Made by a program: the position numbers and the translations under genes. The notes under the pieces were generated by a model. The model searched no databases. It was not told where the DNA came from and saw only the letters and a program-made list of their open reading frames with translations. A stretch of 64,000 nucleotides of DNA from Anaspis maculata (taxonomy: Eukaryota > Arthropoda > Insecta > Coleoptera > Scraptiidae): contig OX421966.1 in NCBI GenBank assembly GCA_949128115.1, positions 68,445,416 to 68,509,415 on the forward strand, written 5' to 3'. Position 1 is the stretch's first letter; the number at the start of each line of letters is the position of its first letter. This document shows positions 44,231-55,830 of this stretch, piece after piece.

Positions 44231-46720
44231 GATCAAAGCCAAAAATTTTACTTGATTTAATCTGGTGATGGAAAGATTCAGAGGAGAGAGTTTAAAACCT
44301 GAATGATTTGATCCAGTTTGCCTGGACGCCCTCATGCGTAAGTATACTGAAATAATGGATCGTTTTGTGTCAAAGGTATCAACACATTATTAGGGTCGCG
44401 TCGCACATGATGCATACGTGCTATCAAGTATTACAATATCTGCGATGTCTCTTTTACGATACACATATTGTACAAAATTCAATTTATCAAAAACACATGC
44501 GATGAGCGCCTATTAAACATCTTATTGAAGATGTGCACTCTTCCGTGCCCTCTGTTCGTTTATCTAGAGAGGGTGCATTATCGTCATACACTCTGTTCCG
44601 ACATATGCGTGCCCAGCAGGAAGCCCCTCTGGGGCAGATTTATACAAGTTCTAGCGTGAGCTTCAACACTGATTTGTAGTCCAAAAAAGATGAGAAAAAG
44701 CAGAAACGTTGAAAAAACAAACAAGATGTAATTGTATGTTTGAATAATTATTATCGATTGAAATGAGTCTTGATTTGGCAAAATACTTAGAGATGATACA
44801 ACCAATTGTAATTACAATATCTTCCGAAAATATGTGCCGTTGTGGTGTCAAATATTTGACATTCCCAGCTACTCACGAATGGTTCTTTTAGACTACCTAC
44901 GCATGTTATACGCTGGAACGAACTATAGCCGTTGTCCGTGCGGTGTTAAATGATCGCTCAATCACAGTTACCCTTGATGCCAACAGATGTTTTCGCAAAC
45001 ACCCCAATATATGTGAATGTTACGATGTTAATTCAGCGCAGCAACAAAGGGATGATGTCAATTCCCAAATTCACTTTTATGTACTTCATTAATATCATTA
45101 TTTAGGTCGGTATACTCCCTACGCGCTGCGTCAATTGTCTGGTAACGTTTCTTTGTAATTAAAGAGGAAAACAGAAGCAGACCAAGAATATTTCGCTCTC
45201 AGCGCCTTTCGTTTGGCATGTACCTAAAATCAAACACCGGCGTTTTTTTCTTTTATACTTACCACTCCAGGTCTTCACAAACATGGAAAGAAAAGTATTG
45301 TTTTTTAGGTTCTCAGGGCCTTATTAGGGCCTGTTATGTCTTCATCTGTTTCTCATGGCCCCAATGAGCCCGCTTTATCTCGCCTTAGCTTTTGCTGACC
45401 GCCTCAAGAGTTCATTTTGAATCAAATCGCGGAAATACATTTCTACTTTCAGCTAACTGAAATTCATAATCTTGAAGAAAAAAAAAACACCCAGTATGTA
45501 ACCTGAAGAGCAAATGACCGAAATTTATGCGCGTGGAGTTGGCAACTGCCGAGCAGTGCTGAGACATAATAAACTTCCCCACGTTCATTATCCTTGAGAA
45601 TATTATGTGCTGCATGCTCAAAATTACAGCAGCAGAGGAAGGATTTAATGGGGAACTTATTGGCGGAGAGACGACTTGGGCCAAATTAACAGGTCCCTCT
45701 GCTTCGCAGCCATCAGAATAGATATTAAATTAGTGGAAATTGCTCCGAGCCAGATTGAACTCCAAGCTCCGTAATTAGTTCTTCAAGTCGCCCAACGAGA
45801 CTTCGACACGCGATCACGTGAATTGTATTTATATTGTTGTCGGTACGGCGGTGTTTCCTAGTTTCCTCCCCGATGCGATGCCTCATCGAGTGAAAGGGGT
45901 TCCACTCAAATCGCATACGACTTTGACTTGTCGACCTCACCATATAATGCCCATCTATCTCTCTGTCGTGCGCTTAATTCCATTTATTATAATAGGTTCG
46001 GATATTGAGTATCGAACCGTATACTTGCCCAGAAGCAGTATTATTCAGAGTATTTATTTCGAGAACTAATTGAATAAAGGTTCATGTCTCTGCGTTTGAT
46101 CTATTCAAAAGGGCATGTACCGTGCCGTATCGCATCCAGAACAATAAAAGCCGTCAGCCAGAGAATGCTGGGAGCGCTGGGTATTGAAGCCTTATCGCAC
46201 GTTTCGTATCCAAGTAACGGGACAATTAACAAAGCAGGTGATAATGTGCTAATTAACCTGTTTGTCACGTTGAATTCGCGAGGAGTTACTAGGGTTTCTG
46301 TCACTGCTTTGACGACGCGGAGTTCTCCGCGAAGCCCTGCAAGAACCGCCTCGATTGATAAGCAGAGGAGGCTATCTTTAGCTTCATGTAAATTGGAGAT
46401 ATAATAAACACATGTAGATGAATAGAGACTGAATTTGTGTCAGACTTGTTCACTGCAGCTGGGCAGCTGACCTCAGAATCAATTCGACAATAATATTAAA
46501 TCATTATCATAATCACCACAAGGTTTTCAGTCCTGGTTGGATGCGTTCCATTTCCCTCTGTCCTGCGCTAGCCCACGTATTTCTCTAATAAAGGTCGATC
46601 ATCCTACATCCTAAGCTATCTGTCAGCAGTAACCAACTACTTCTTCGTGTCTCAGAAGGTGTCCTACATCCTATTTCTCCTTTTTAGCGCACTTCTCCAA
46701 ACGGGAAGGCGCTTTTGTCC
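44231..46720. other. Single-copy-looking DNA; no gene supported
   Basis: The least repetitive part of the right half. It contains ATTA/TAAT words, among them CAATTAACAAAGC and GCTAATTAACC at 46220-46260. Open frames at 45818-46069 and 46084-46404 have no family resemblance. It might hold regulatory DNA of a nearby gene; this is inference only. Confidence 0.4.
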
Positions 46721-46726
46721 TCGCTT

Positions 46727-46755
46727 TGTCCGTCTGTCCGTCCGTCCGTCCGTCA
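46727..46755. repeat. (TCCG)n microsatellite
   Basis: About seven TCCG/TCTG units. It stands just before the first of two direct 0.32-kb repeats. Confidence 0.85.
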
Positions 46756-46799
46756 CAGCATCTAGTCCTAGACGAGAAGGTTTTTGCGAAAAATTTTCA

Positions 46800-47521
46800 C
46801 TCCATTGGGTAGCTCATGACCTTGTATCCCGAACCAAGAAAAATCTCGACGAAATAATGATAAACAATGACAATAATAACAATTTAGTGTGACGCGGCAT
46901 CGCCGTCGAATGCTGCATTTCAGAAGCCGGCCTGATCTCGAAAGTTATCACATGCGAGAAAGTACCCGATCTTATCATTTTACCATAATACATATGCAGA
47001 GTTATATTTAGAGGATGATTTGAACTTTATTTCAATAAAAATTTCACATCGGTGCGAGGTGCAGGTCAATAGTTATCAATTTTTGAAAATGACTCCGAAA
47101 CTACGGCTCGGCCGCAAATGATTTATCCGTTGCTTGCTGGTGCTTGATATCCTTTCCTCCGAACAAAACGAAATTCAATACAAAAAATATTCCAACTCGA
47201 ATGGGTAGCTCATGGCCTTGGTATGCGAATCAAGAAAAATTTCGCCGACATAATCATGAACAATCACGAAAATAACATTTTGGTGTAGGGCGGCTTCGCC
47301 GATCAAGTGCTGGCATTCGCGGTAAGATGTAGAAAGTTGCGATATGCAGGCAACTACAATTTCTTAATGAAATACATCACTGCATGTACGGCATTATATT
47401 TAGAGAACAATTTGAACTTTCTTTTGACAAAAACCTCACTTCGATCCGACCGTCGGGTCGATTGTTATCCATTTTTGAAAACGACCGCAAAGCCACGGCT
47501 CGGCGCATATTACACGACCCT
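46800..47521 (+). repeat. Two direct copies of a 0.32 kb repeat, 396 bp apart
   Basis: Copy 1 (46800-47125) and copy 2 (47196-47521) share, in order: TGGGTAGCTCATG, CCAAGAAAAATCTCG versus TCAAGAAAAATTTCG, AACAATnACnAnAATAACA, GGCnTCGCCG, ATATTTAGAGnAnnATTTGAACTTT, ATTTTTGAAAA, and GCCACGGCTCGG versus ACTACGGCTCGG. Offset 396. Non-coding; unclassified. Confidence 0.75.
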
Positions 47522-47813
47522 ACAAATTTAATATCAGACGTGCCGAAATAGTAATTGACCATTTTGAAATAGCCAATACTAGGTACCTAAAGGATAATGG
47601 CACTCAAATTACGAAACATGTTCGCTCAATAACAAAAAAAAGTAGGTAGGTATCACTAAAAATCATGTGACAGGCTACCATTTTTTTGGTTTTTTGATAA
47701 AAAAGAAATGTTCCAATTCAAAACTGAACCCGATATTCGTGTTCAGGAGGTCGAAATCAGTTGGAGAACATTTTTTTTATATAAGTAACAGAATGACGCT
47801 TATGTGGCCGGTT

Positions 47814-47845
47814 TGTCTGTCTGTCTGTCTGTGTCTGTCTGTCTG
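47814..47845. repeat. (TCTG)n microsatellite
   Basis: GTCTGTCTGTCTGTCTGTG type run of about 32 bases. The frames through it are artefacts. Confidence 0.9.
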
Positions 47846-48134
47846 AGTCCGTGCAGAAATTAAGACGCTGTACTCCTTCTCGAGAATTGAAACAAGAGTC
47901 TTGGAACTTTTTTCCGATTAATAGCTGATGTCCCCAAGGGTGGCCAATGGGCACTATTTTTGTTATCCATACATCGTTATCATTAATCTCAAAAAACAGA
48001 GATCTCCTGTGCACTTCGATGAAGTTGAACTTCTTCTCGGGAACTAAAGCTACAGCCCTTGAAGGTTGAACTTTATCCGGTGGATAGCTTAGGTTCTCAA
48101 GGACCAAATAGGCAGAATGGCTTTCATGAGTCGG

Positions 48135-48525
48135 CCGCCATCTTGGCTGCCATATTGAAATTTCTTATTAGTGGAACGATTGTCATGAAACTTGAAACTT
48201 ACCCTTGTCTAGTACGATCATTCTTATTTTCAAGCCAAATTTCATGGTTGCCCCACCATCTTGGCCGCCATATTGAAATCTCTTATAATTGGGAGGATTT
48301 TCATGAAACTTGAGAGTTACGCTTGTCTCGTACGATCATTCCTATTTTCAAGCTGAGTTTCATAATTCTGCCGCCATCTTGGCCGCCATATTGAAATCTC
48401 TTATTAGTGGAACGAATTTCATGAAACTTGGAACTTACCCTTGTCTAGTACAATCATTCTGATTTTCAAGCCGAATTTCATGATTCTGTCGATATTTTGG
48501 TCGCCATATTGGAATTTTTTGCCCA
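48135..48525 (+). repeat. 118-bp tandem repeat, 3.3 copies
   Basis: Units begin CCGCCATCTTGG at 48135, CCACCATCTTGG at 48253, CCGCCATCTTGG at 48371 and TCGATATTTTGG at 48489, an exact 118-base period. Each contains CCGCCATATTGAAAT, TTTCATGAAACTTG, TTACnCTTGTCTnGTAC and ATCATTC. No indels separate units, so amplification is fairly recent or the array is held in register. Confidence 0.9.
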
Positions 48526-48734
48526 AGACGGTAGAACCCTAATTACTTAACATCTTGCGTTCACTAATCCTCCAAAAAGGAAGTGCGCTACTGAGCCTCA
48601 TGCCCATGAGGCGTATTCGCTTGTTTTACTGTTCTCCATATTTTCCTTTTCTCCCATATTTTTCCCAATTCTTCCCTGTTGCTGACCCTTTATATCCATG
48701 ACACTTTCATCACATACCTGTGGCACCACATTGC

Positions 48735-49345
48735 AAATCGATGGCTCAGAACAGCAACCTTCTATGTTACCGTTTGCAGAAATTCAGCAAGCTCCTATGT
48801 CAAAAAAGGGTACTTTTCAGGAGAAACAAAATTGTACTTTAAACGTGATGTACTATATTTTCTTCCATTTTAGGTTGAAATAGTATCCACTCTCAATTAA
48901 GGTGACATAATGAGATATAAAATTTGATATTATTCACTAGATTTGGCTATAAAACGTGATATAGACGGTTTTGTCAACAATATATTGATATTTTTTGCAG
49001 AATAAAAGCTTCACAGCAGCTTTTTTGTCTGACATAGAAGGCTATTTTCCATCTTGTCGTTGAAATTTTGTGCCACAACTTTCCATCTTTGACAAAGAAG
49101 GTTATTATCTTGTGCCTTGTCATCGTATTTTCTGCAAAAACCTTCTTTGTCTGACATAGAAGGTTGATATTTTGCACTTAACATACGAATTAGTCTTAAT
49201 TGGAATTGGAGTTTCTGTCAGTCGATTAAAGGCTGGAGTGTCGATCGTTTGTTCACTATTTTCAACTTTGCTGAAATTGACATAGGAGGTCGTTGATTTT
49301 ATGCAAATGGTGACATAGAAGGTTGCTGTTCTCCGCCATCGAAAT
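48735..49345. mobile_element. 0.6 kb palindromic element with GACATAGAAGGTT motifs
   Basis: The left half (CGATGGCTCAGAACAGCAAC, CTTCTATGTTACC, CAAGCTCCTATGTC) is inverted in the right half (GACATAGGAGGTCG, GGTGACATAGAAGG, TTGCTGTTCTCCGCCATCG). Between them GACATAGAAGG or GACAAAGAAGG recurs three more times. No coding frame. The target duplication is not clear. Confidence 0.65.
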
Positions 49346-49794
49346 GCTTTCAATTTTTTCTTGTCTGCCTCTTCCACTTCATGTTTCGCATCCATACAAC
49401 GTCATGCTCCATATGCATGTTTTCAAAAGCCCAACTGCTGAATTCATCGTTCCTGAACATAAGAATGGCTTCTTTTTGTTGAAAGTATATGAAAAATCTA
49501 CCAAGTAGGTATATCACAAATATACCTTAGTAAATTAACAATATTTCATCCAGGGCCCGACATGGTGGTATGGTTTCATATACTCTGAGGCTGCTTCACT
49601 CTTTGCATGGGCTTCGATTGAAATTCTTTGAATTAGGCAATATTACAGAGTCGGCTCGATATAAGTCAGATTGAAATGGTACATAGCATATACGTTTAAT
49701 AATACAGGGTGGCTTCATGTTCATAGTAATCATGGGTTACGTCCCAAGTGCCATAACGACCCAGCCCATTTTACGCCATTCCCAATGAAATATT
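49346..49794. other. Spacer with a lone TACAGGGTGG end
   Basis: TACAGGGTGGCTTCATGTTC at about 49704 looks like an unpaired left terminus of the TACAGGG group. No partner was found within the next 2 kb. No gene seen. Confidence 0.45.
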
Positions 49795-50265
49795 CCGTTC
49801 CAAAAAGTCATGAATTTCTGGAAAAAGTCACAATTTTTCCTGATAAAAAATCAAAAATCATTTCGATATATTGATGTGGCCTAAAAAAACATGAAAAATC
49901 TGCATTTTTTCCATAAAAATTGAATGAACTCGAAAATTGACCTCTTTGCACACAGTCAGTTCTCACACTGTATACGATGCCTCATGTCAATGATGGCCTG
50001 ACCCTCATGTTATCTGGTGGCCAAAGGTATGTCTCATCAGACTACGGTGACCAGGCTTGAAATCGACCGTTTCTTTTTAGAAATATGCTCAAACTTATTT
50101 GAAGTACATTTTGGAACATCTTCATCTTTTTCGTTGAGCAGTTTTTATATAAAAAAAAAATTCTGACCTTTACCGGCTGTAGTATGACAGTCTAGGATCA
50201 TTTTCGTGACTCACCTGGAACAAAAAAAAGAACATTAATATCTACATCATGTATGATACATGATT
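49795..50265 (+). repeat. Dispersed repeat, copy 2 (partner at 5680-6165)
   Basis: Shares AAAATTGACCTCTTTGCACAC, GATGCCTCATGTCAATGATGG, TATGTCTCATCAGACTACGG, ACCTTTACCGGCTGTAGTAT, AGTCTAGGATCATTTTCGTG and ACATCTACATCATGTATG in the same order with copy 1, about 44 kb upstream. Unclassified. Confidence 0.65.
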
Positions 50266-50397
50266 AGAAATTCAATCACACCTGTAACTTTGAATACATT
50301 CAGGCAATAAAGGCACTAGGTATGGATAAACTGAGAAGATACCCAGCCAGCAGCCAGTTATATTAGTGGAAAGTTCAAGACCAGTTTCAATAATAGG

Positions 50398-50660
50398 TCG
50401 GGTAACAGAATATCCCAGCCAAAACTATCCCGGCAATAATACCCCAACCAAAAATATCCCCGCGACAAAATATCCCATGACAAAAATATCCCCGCCAATA
50501 ATATTCCGGCCAAAAATATCCCCGCGACAAAATATCCCATGTCTAAAATATCCCCGCCAAAAACATCCCCGCGACAAAATATCCCAGGCCAAAAATATCC
50601 CCGCCAATAATATCTCAGCCAAAAAGACCCCACCCAAAAATATCCCTGCGACCTGCGACA
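50398..50660 (-). repeat. ATATCCCCGC minisatellite, locus 3
   Basis: The same unit and same leading sequence (GGGTAACAGAATATCCC) as locus 1, about 15 copies of AAAATATCCCCGCGAC, AAATATCCCAnGnCC and AATATCCCCGCCAATA. Both strands stay open for more than 100 codons because the unit lacks stops, giving misleading Pro/Lys and Gly/Ile frames. Confidence 0.85.
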
Positions 50661-50699
50661 AAATTTCTCAATCTGAAAATATCGCAAGAAGGTGACAGC

Positions 50700-50885
50700 T
50701 CTTCAGTCACCGGATCAAGGAAGAAACGTCCCCGGAAAAAATGTTCCCCACAATACGTCCGGTGGAAATTACGTCCCCGGGGAAAAAACGTCCCAAGAAA
50801 AAGACGTCCCAGGGAAAATACATCCTCAGGAAAATACGTCCTCGGAAAAAAGAAACGTCTCTGAAAAATACGTCTCCCTCCTGGA
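50700..50885 (+). repeat. ACGTCCCnGGAAAAA tandem repeat
   Basis: About ten degenerate 16-18 base units: ACGTCCCCGGAAAAAATG, ACGTCCCAAGAAAAAG, ACGTCCCAGGGAAAATAC, ACGTCCTCGGAAAAAAG. It abuts minisatellite locus 3 but has a different core. Not coding. Confidence 0.8.
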
Positions 50886-50929
50886 TTACTCTGAATATTC
50901 AGTCTGATGAGCTTCTTTGTGTCGTCATA

Positions 50930-51365
50930 TCACTTCCAAAACTCCAGTGGAGACTGTCTCTTGTGTCCTTCATGTGTGTGCTCAGCAGGGCTTCAAACGA
51001 TATCGAAGACACAAGGGGACCCAGTGAAGCTTCATAGCTTGACATAACATGAAGGCAAAAGGGGGGCTCACTGGTACTCTGAAAGCCAATAAAAGGCTAA
51101 GTGAGCTAATTAGAACTCCATACCATACTTGAGGATACAAGAGGGCCCGATGGGGCTCCGAGTATCACATTAAGGCACAAGGTGCTTACGCCGGTGCTTA
51201 CTCATGCTCCGGAAGTCTCGGAAAGATTCAATGGGGGTTCAGCAGGGCTTCAAAAGACCTTGAAGAAACAAGGGGGCCAAATGGAATCATGTGTAACACA
51301 AGAAGGCATCAGAAAGGAGCTTGCGAAGGGGCCGAGGTGCAATTTTCAACAAAGTTTTATGATGA
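50930..51365. repeat. Degenerate ACAAGGGGGNCC repeat region
   Basis: GACACAAGGGGACCCAGTGAAG, GCAAAAGGGGGGCTCACTGG, ACAAGAGGGCCCGATGGGG and AAACAAGGGGGCCAAATGG recur every 60-130 bases, each after a GAAG or TTGA word. A very old repeat. No gene seen. Confidence 0.45.
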
Positions 51366-54300
51366 ACTGTGACCAACTCCTCTTTTGACATATTTCGTAT
51401 CATTTCCAACTAAATTGCACTTTCTGATTCCAAAAATAAGTATAAAATTTTGATAGCGACGTGTTTAAACCGGTTTCATGTGAAAAATATGATTCTGTAC
51501 CCTCAAATTTGATGTTTTGTAGCTCCAGTTCTATCAGTGTCCGATGTATTCCCAACCATGATTTTGATTTGTACAGTTAGTTTAGACTATTTCACACACA
51601 AATATACAAAGTTTTCACAAAGTCACGGAGTTATTTTGTTTCTTGAGATGTACCATGTCAAAGCTTGACTTGATGAAGCGTGCTATTTCACAGGAAAAAT
51701 TAGGCTACGATCAGAATGCAGCTTTTATTTGTTTCTTCATTCATTTCAAGGCATGAAAATTGTCTTCTCTATCGAACAAAATAGAAAAAAAAAACTGAAA
51801 TCGAAGCCGTATTTTAATTATGACATCATTTTTCCTCCGACAATGCGAGCTTTCGAAATTAAATTTCTACATGATGCACGTTTTGGAACAAAATTACCGT
51901 GTGACTTTGTAACAGCGATAGAAACTTCTAGTTATGGAATTCAGCCATCAAATAAACTGCTTGACAATTGAACTGCAACACCTAAAAATTAAGTGCGTTT
52001 TCAAATTGTGATAGCTCGAAAAATATTGACGGATTCCAGAAATTCAGCCATGTGAGGAAAGGTCATTCCCTTGACTATCGAGTGCTGGTATTGATGATAA
52101 GTTTGATTGCACAATTTGTCATATACAGGGTTCCAACGGAGAACGTGCAGATATGGGCAATCTTTCACCTTGTGCAACTTTCGAAAAAAAAATCCGAGAT
52201 TTTTTCTATCGCCTGCTTTTGAAAGGTTGAATCATTATGCCGAAACGGTTTTGGAATTTTTACCCTAACTTTTTTTTTCAAAAAATTGTGCTCAATTTCC
52301 TGAAATATGCACTTTCTGATCAAGAAAAAGAAATAGAGACATTGTTTGTTTTCAAACGGCGTCCATATTGAATTTGCTTACGAAGATTTTCATTTGAGCC
52401 TCCACATCCCCTAGAAACTACCCCTTTTGGGACCCCATCTCACAACAAGATATGCAATGCTTCATTTAAAAGGCATAAGGAAATTACTCATCAATAATTG
52501 AATTGAAATAAGGATACTGCGATGACCCCACACGTACAGCTCCCTAAAAATCACCCCTTGACTTCAAGGGACAGGGTTGGTAGGATAAGACATGCATATG
52601 TACATGAAAATTCAAAAAAACTTCTTTTTAAACTGTTCCACTAAAAAAATGATGCTACACGATGACCCTCTGCGTAGGTCATCCCAACAGTAGCTACCCT
52701 CTCGGAAAAGAACTACCCTTTGAAAAACCAGTGCTTCCGCAATACCTCATTTGTTGGAATTTTTCCAAAATATGTGCAATAGTTTGCCGCTACGATGATT
52801 TCATTCACATATCTACCCGAAACTACCCCTTCAACTACCCCTTCAATATCGCATAGCCTTTACCTTGATGCGTGTAAGGTCATCGCGAAATCATTTTGAA
52901 CTTATTCAATCGCACCTTCTCTGAGCTTCCAAATGAGGTTTGCATACCTTTAACTAAAGGGGCGATTTTTAGAGGTAGTTTCAAGAAAGGTTTTGTACTA
53001 TCATCGTAGAAAACACCATCATTTCAATGAAACGGTTAGTAGGCAAAAGTTCTTTCAACTCGTAAATAACGCATCAAGGTAGAGGCTATGCGATATTGGA
53101 GGGGTAGTTGAAGGGGTAGTTTCGGGTAGATATGTGAATGAAATCATCGTAGCGGCAAACTATTGCGACAGATTTTAAAAAAATCCTAACTAATGAGGTA
53201 TTGCGGAAGTACATACTGGTTTTTTGAAGGGTAGTTCTTTTTCAAGAGGGTAGGTACTGTTGGGATGACCTACGTAAAGGGTCATCGTGTGGCATCACTT
53301 TGACGTTTTTTGGAATTTTCATGTATTGCATGACTTATCATACCAACCCTGTCCCTTGAAGTCAAGGGGTGGTTTTTAGGGAGCTGTATGTGTGGGGTCA
53401 TCGTAGTATACTTATTTCAATTCAATTATTGATGAGTACTTTTCTTAGGCCTTTAAAATGAAGCATTGCATATCTTGTTGTGAGACGGTGTCCCAAAAGG
53501 GGTAGTTTCTAGGGGATGTGGAGGCTCCAATGAAAATCTTCGTAAATAAATTCAATATGGACGCCGTTTGAAAACAAACAATGTCTCTATTTCTTTTTCT
53601 TAATCAGAAAGTGCATATTTCAGAATATTGAGCACAATTTTTTGAAAAAGAAAGTTAGGGTCAAAATTACAAAACCGTTTCGGCATAATGATTCAACCTT
53701 TCAAAAGCACGCGATAGAAAAAATCTCGGACTTTTTTTTCGAAAGTTGCACAAGGTGAAAGATTGCCCATATCTGCACGCTCTCCGTTGGCACCCTGTAT
53801 ATGACAATCAAACTTATCATCAGTACCAGCACTCGATAGTCAAAGAAATGATCTTTCCTCACATGGTTGAATTTCTGGAATCCGTCAGATATTTTTTGAG
53901 CTATCTCAATTTGAAAACGCATCTAATTTTTAGGTGTTGCAGTTCAATTGTCAAGCAGTTTAGTTCAATTGAACAATCCATGTCAAGATTGTGATCATGG
54001 GTGTTTTAAACCACGATGGAAATGGCGTTACAAAACGAAAAATTTATAGATCGAAACTTCGCGTTTCTTTGCGAAAATTCCGCATTGTCGGTAGAAAAAT
54101 GATGTCATGACTGAAATACGGCTCCGATTATTGTTTTGCTCATTTTGTTTGATAGAGAGAACTATGTTCATGCCATGAAATGATTTAAGTATCAATTCAA
54201 AGCTACATTCTGATCGTAGCCTGAGTTTTCTTGTGAAATAGAACGTTTCGTCAAATCAAGCTTTGGCATGATACATCTTGAGAAACAAAATCACTCCGTG

Positions 54301-54576
54301 ACTTTTTGAAAACAGAAAAAAATCAGCGAATGATATTTGTGTGTAAAGTACCTCAAACCAACTGTTTAAATCAAAATCATAGTTAGAAATACATTGGACA
54401 ATGATGGAACTAGAGCTACATAGCATCAAATTTGAGGGGGAAAAATCATGTTTCTTCCTGATATAACTGGTTTGAACACGTCTCTATCAGAGTTTCACAC
54501 CTAGTTGTGAAATCGGAATGTGCGATTTGATAAGAAATGATACCAAACATGTCAAAAAAGCTGTTAGTCACGGTCT
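51366..54576. mobile_element. 3.2 kb palindrome, largest in window
   Basis: The arms pair from about 51366/54576 inward to a dyad near 52970. Examples are ACGTGTTTAAACCGG with CCAGTTTGAACACGT-like sequence, ATGCAGCTTT/AAAGCTACAT, ACCCGAAACTACCCCTTCAA with its complement at about 53105, and GCCGCTACGATGATTTCATT with its complement. An inner TACAGGG pair lies at 52124 and 53799. The interior is rich in CTACCCCTT/AAGGGGTAG words. All frames (51729-51971, 53746-53994 and others) are arm sequence without a family. Confidence 0.8.
52124..53799. mobile_element. Inner TACAGGGTTCCAACGGAG palindrome, 1.68 kb
   Basis: The ends TACAGGGTTCCAACGGAGAA and TCTCCGTTGGCACCCTGTA are imperfect complements. The outer arms flank them symmetrically (TTTGTCATA on the left, TATGACAA on the right), so again the inner pair is at the outer dyad. 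No transposase frame. Confidence 0.7.
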
Positions 54577-55830
54577 ACCTCACGACTCTATGAAAAATCG
54601 CACCTCGGCCACTTCGCAGCCGTCTGGTACGCCACTGGTGCTTTACACTTTCTGATAACCATTGGATTGGGTTCCTCGATTTTGAAAATATGAAGTCCAA
54701 CGGAAAAATCACAAAAAATACCAACTTTGGAATTGATAACTTCTTGTACCTTCGACCTCCCACAGAAAAAATGCCAAGCCTCGGACAGATGCTTTTAGTA
54801 TGTTGTTCCTCATTAAATTCTAAAGGGATCCTCAAATTCTCAGATATTCCTTGATTTATTTCGGGTTTCATCAAAATTTTGCATTTTTTTTCTGGGCCTC
54901 AAAAACTTTGCCCTTTTTCAAAAGGGCACAACTTTTCTTGACGAACACGGATGATTTAATTTTGGTTTGCGCTGTCCGTTAGCCTTATCGTTTGACAATC
55001 TATCCTACAGACATGAATAAGGATATGAAGCTCAAGAGTCTTGAAATAAAATTCATACAGGGTGGTATGTGAAACGTTGCAAAACTTCGATGCGTTCAAC
55101 CAAGCCCCGTTTGAACAGAGAGTTTGAATTTTAATACCCAAGTGTATAAAGATCGACCTCATAACCTTCGACTCACTTTTGACTGTTTTGCCTATCTGGG
55201 CTCAAAGTGAGCCCTTATGGACGATTTTTACAGTGAGATGATTCGGGAAAAGATTTGAGGTTTTCCCGGAAAACTCAAATTTTCAAAAATCTCAATTTTC
55301 TGCAAATTATCTCCAATCGTTGCTCCCAATTCCAGCTTTTCACCCGAAGGGACTTTTCGAACAACAAAATTTCCATAGGTTCCTGGATACTGGTCGAGAA
55401 AATTTTGGGGGTGACACAACCAATTTTTTTTTGTATCATGAGAATGCTGCAACTTTCTTTCAATTTGACAATTTAACCTCAATTTTCGTCCTGAAGGGAC
55501 GCCGGATGCCTGGGACAAAAGTTTTCATAAGTATGTTTCTGGATACTTTGTAGTCAGGAAAGTATGGCGATATGATTAAAAAAAGGTCACGGAATAAGTA
55601 GCACTCTTTCAGTGGCGTCTCCAAAAATTTGGGAAAAAAGTTCAATGGACCATTTTCCAAATGGCGTGAATACTCACAGACCGAAATATTGCTGAGTGTT
55701 GTGATTTCATTCTGTATATTCAATCGTAATAAGGAAGTTGAAAAACCCACATAAGGAACTTTCATGAAAAAAAGTGTTAGCAACAATTTTGACAAAAAAG
55801 TGATTCCGGGTCAACCGTGACCCGAGTTTG
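54577..55830. other. No gene; lone TACAGGGTGG end and a 0.15 kb partial duplication
   Basis: TACAGGGTGGTATGTGAAACG at about 55057 is an unpaired TACAGGG-type end. CGAAGGGACTTTTC...TTTCCATAGGTTCCTGGATACTGG (55345-55390) is echoed by TGAAGGGACGCC...TTTTCATAAGTATGTTTCTGGATAC (55492-55545), an old tandem duplication of about 152 bases. Frames here (up to 111 codons) are unrecognised. Confidence 0.4.
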
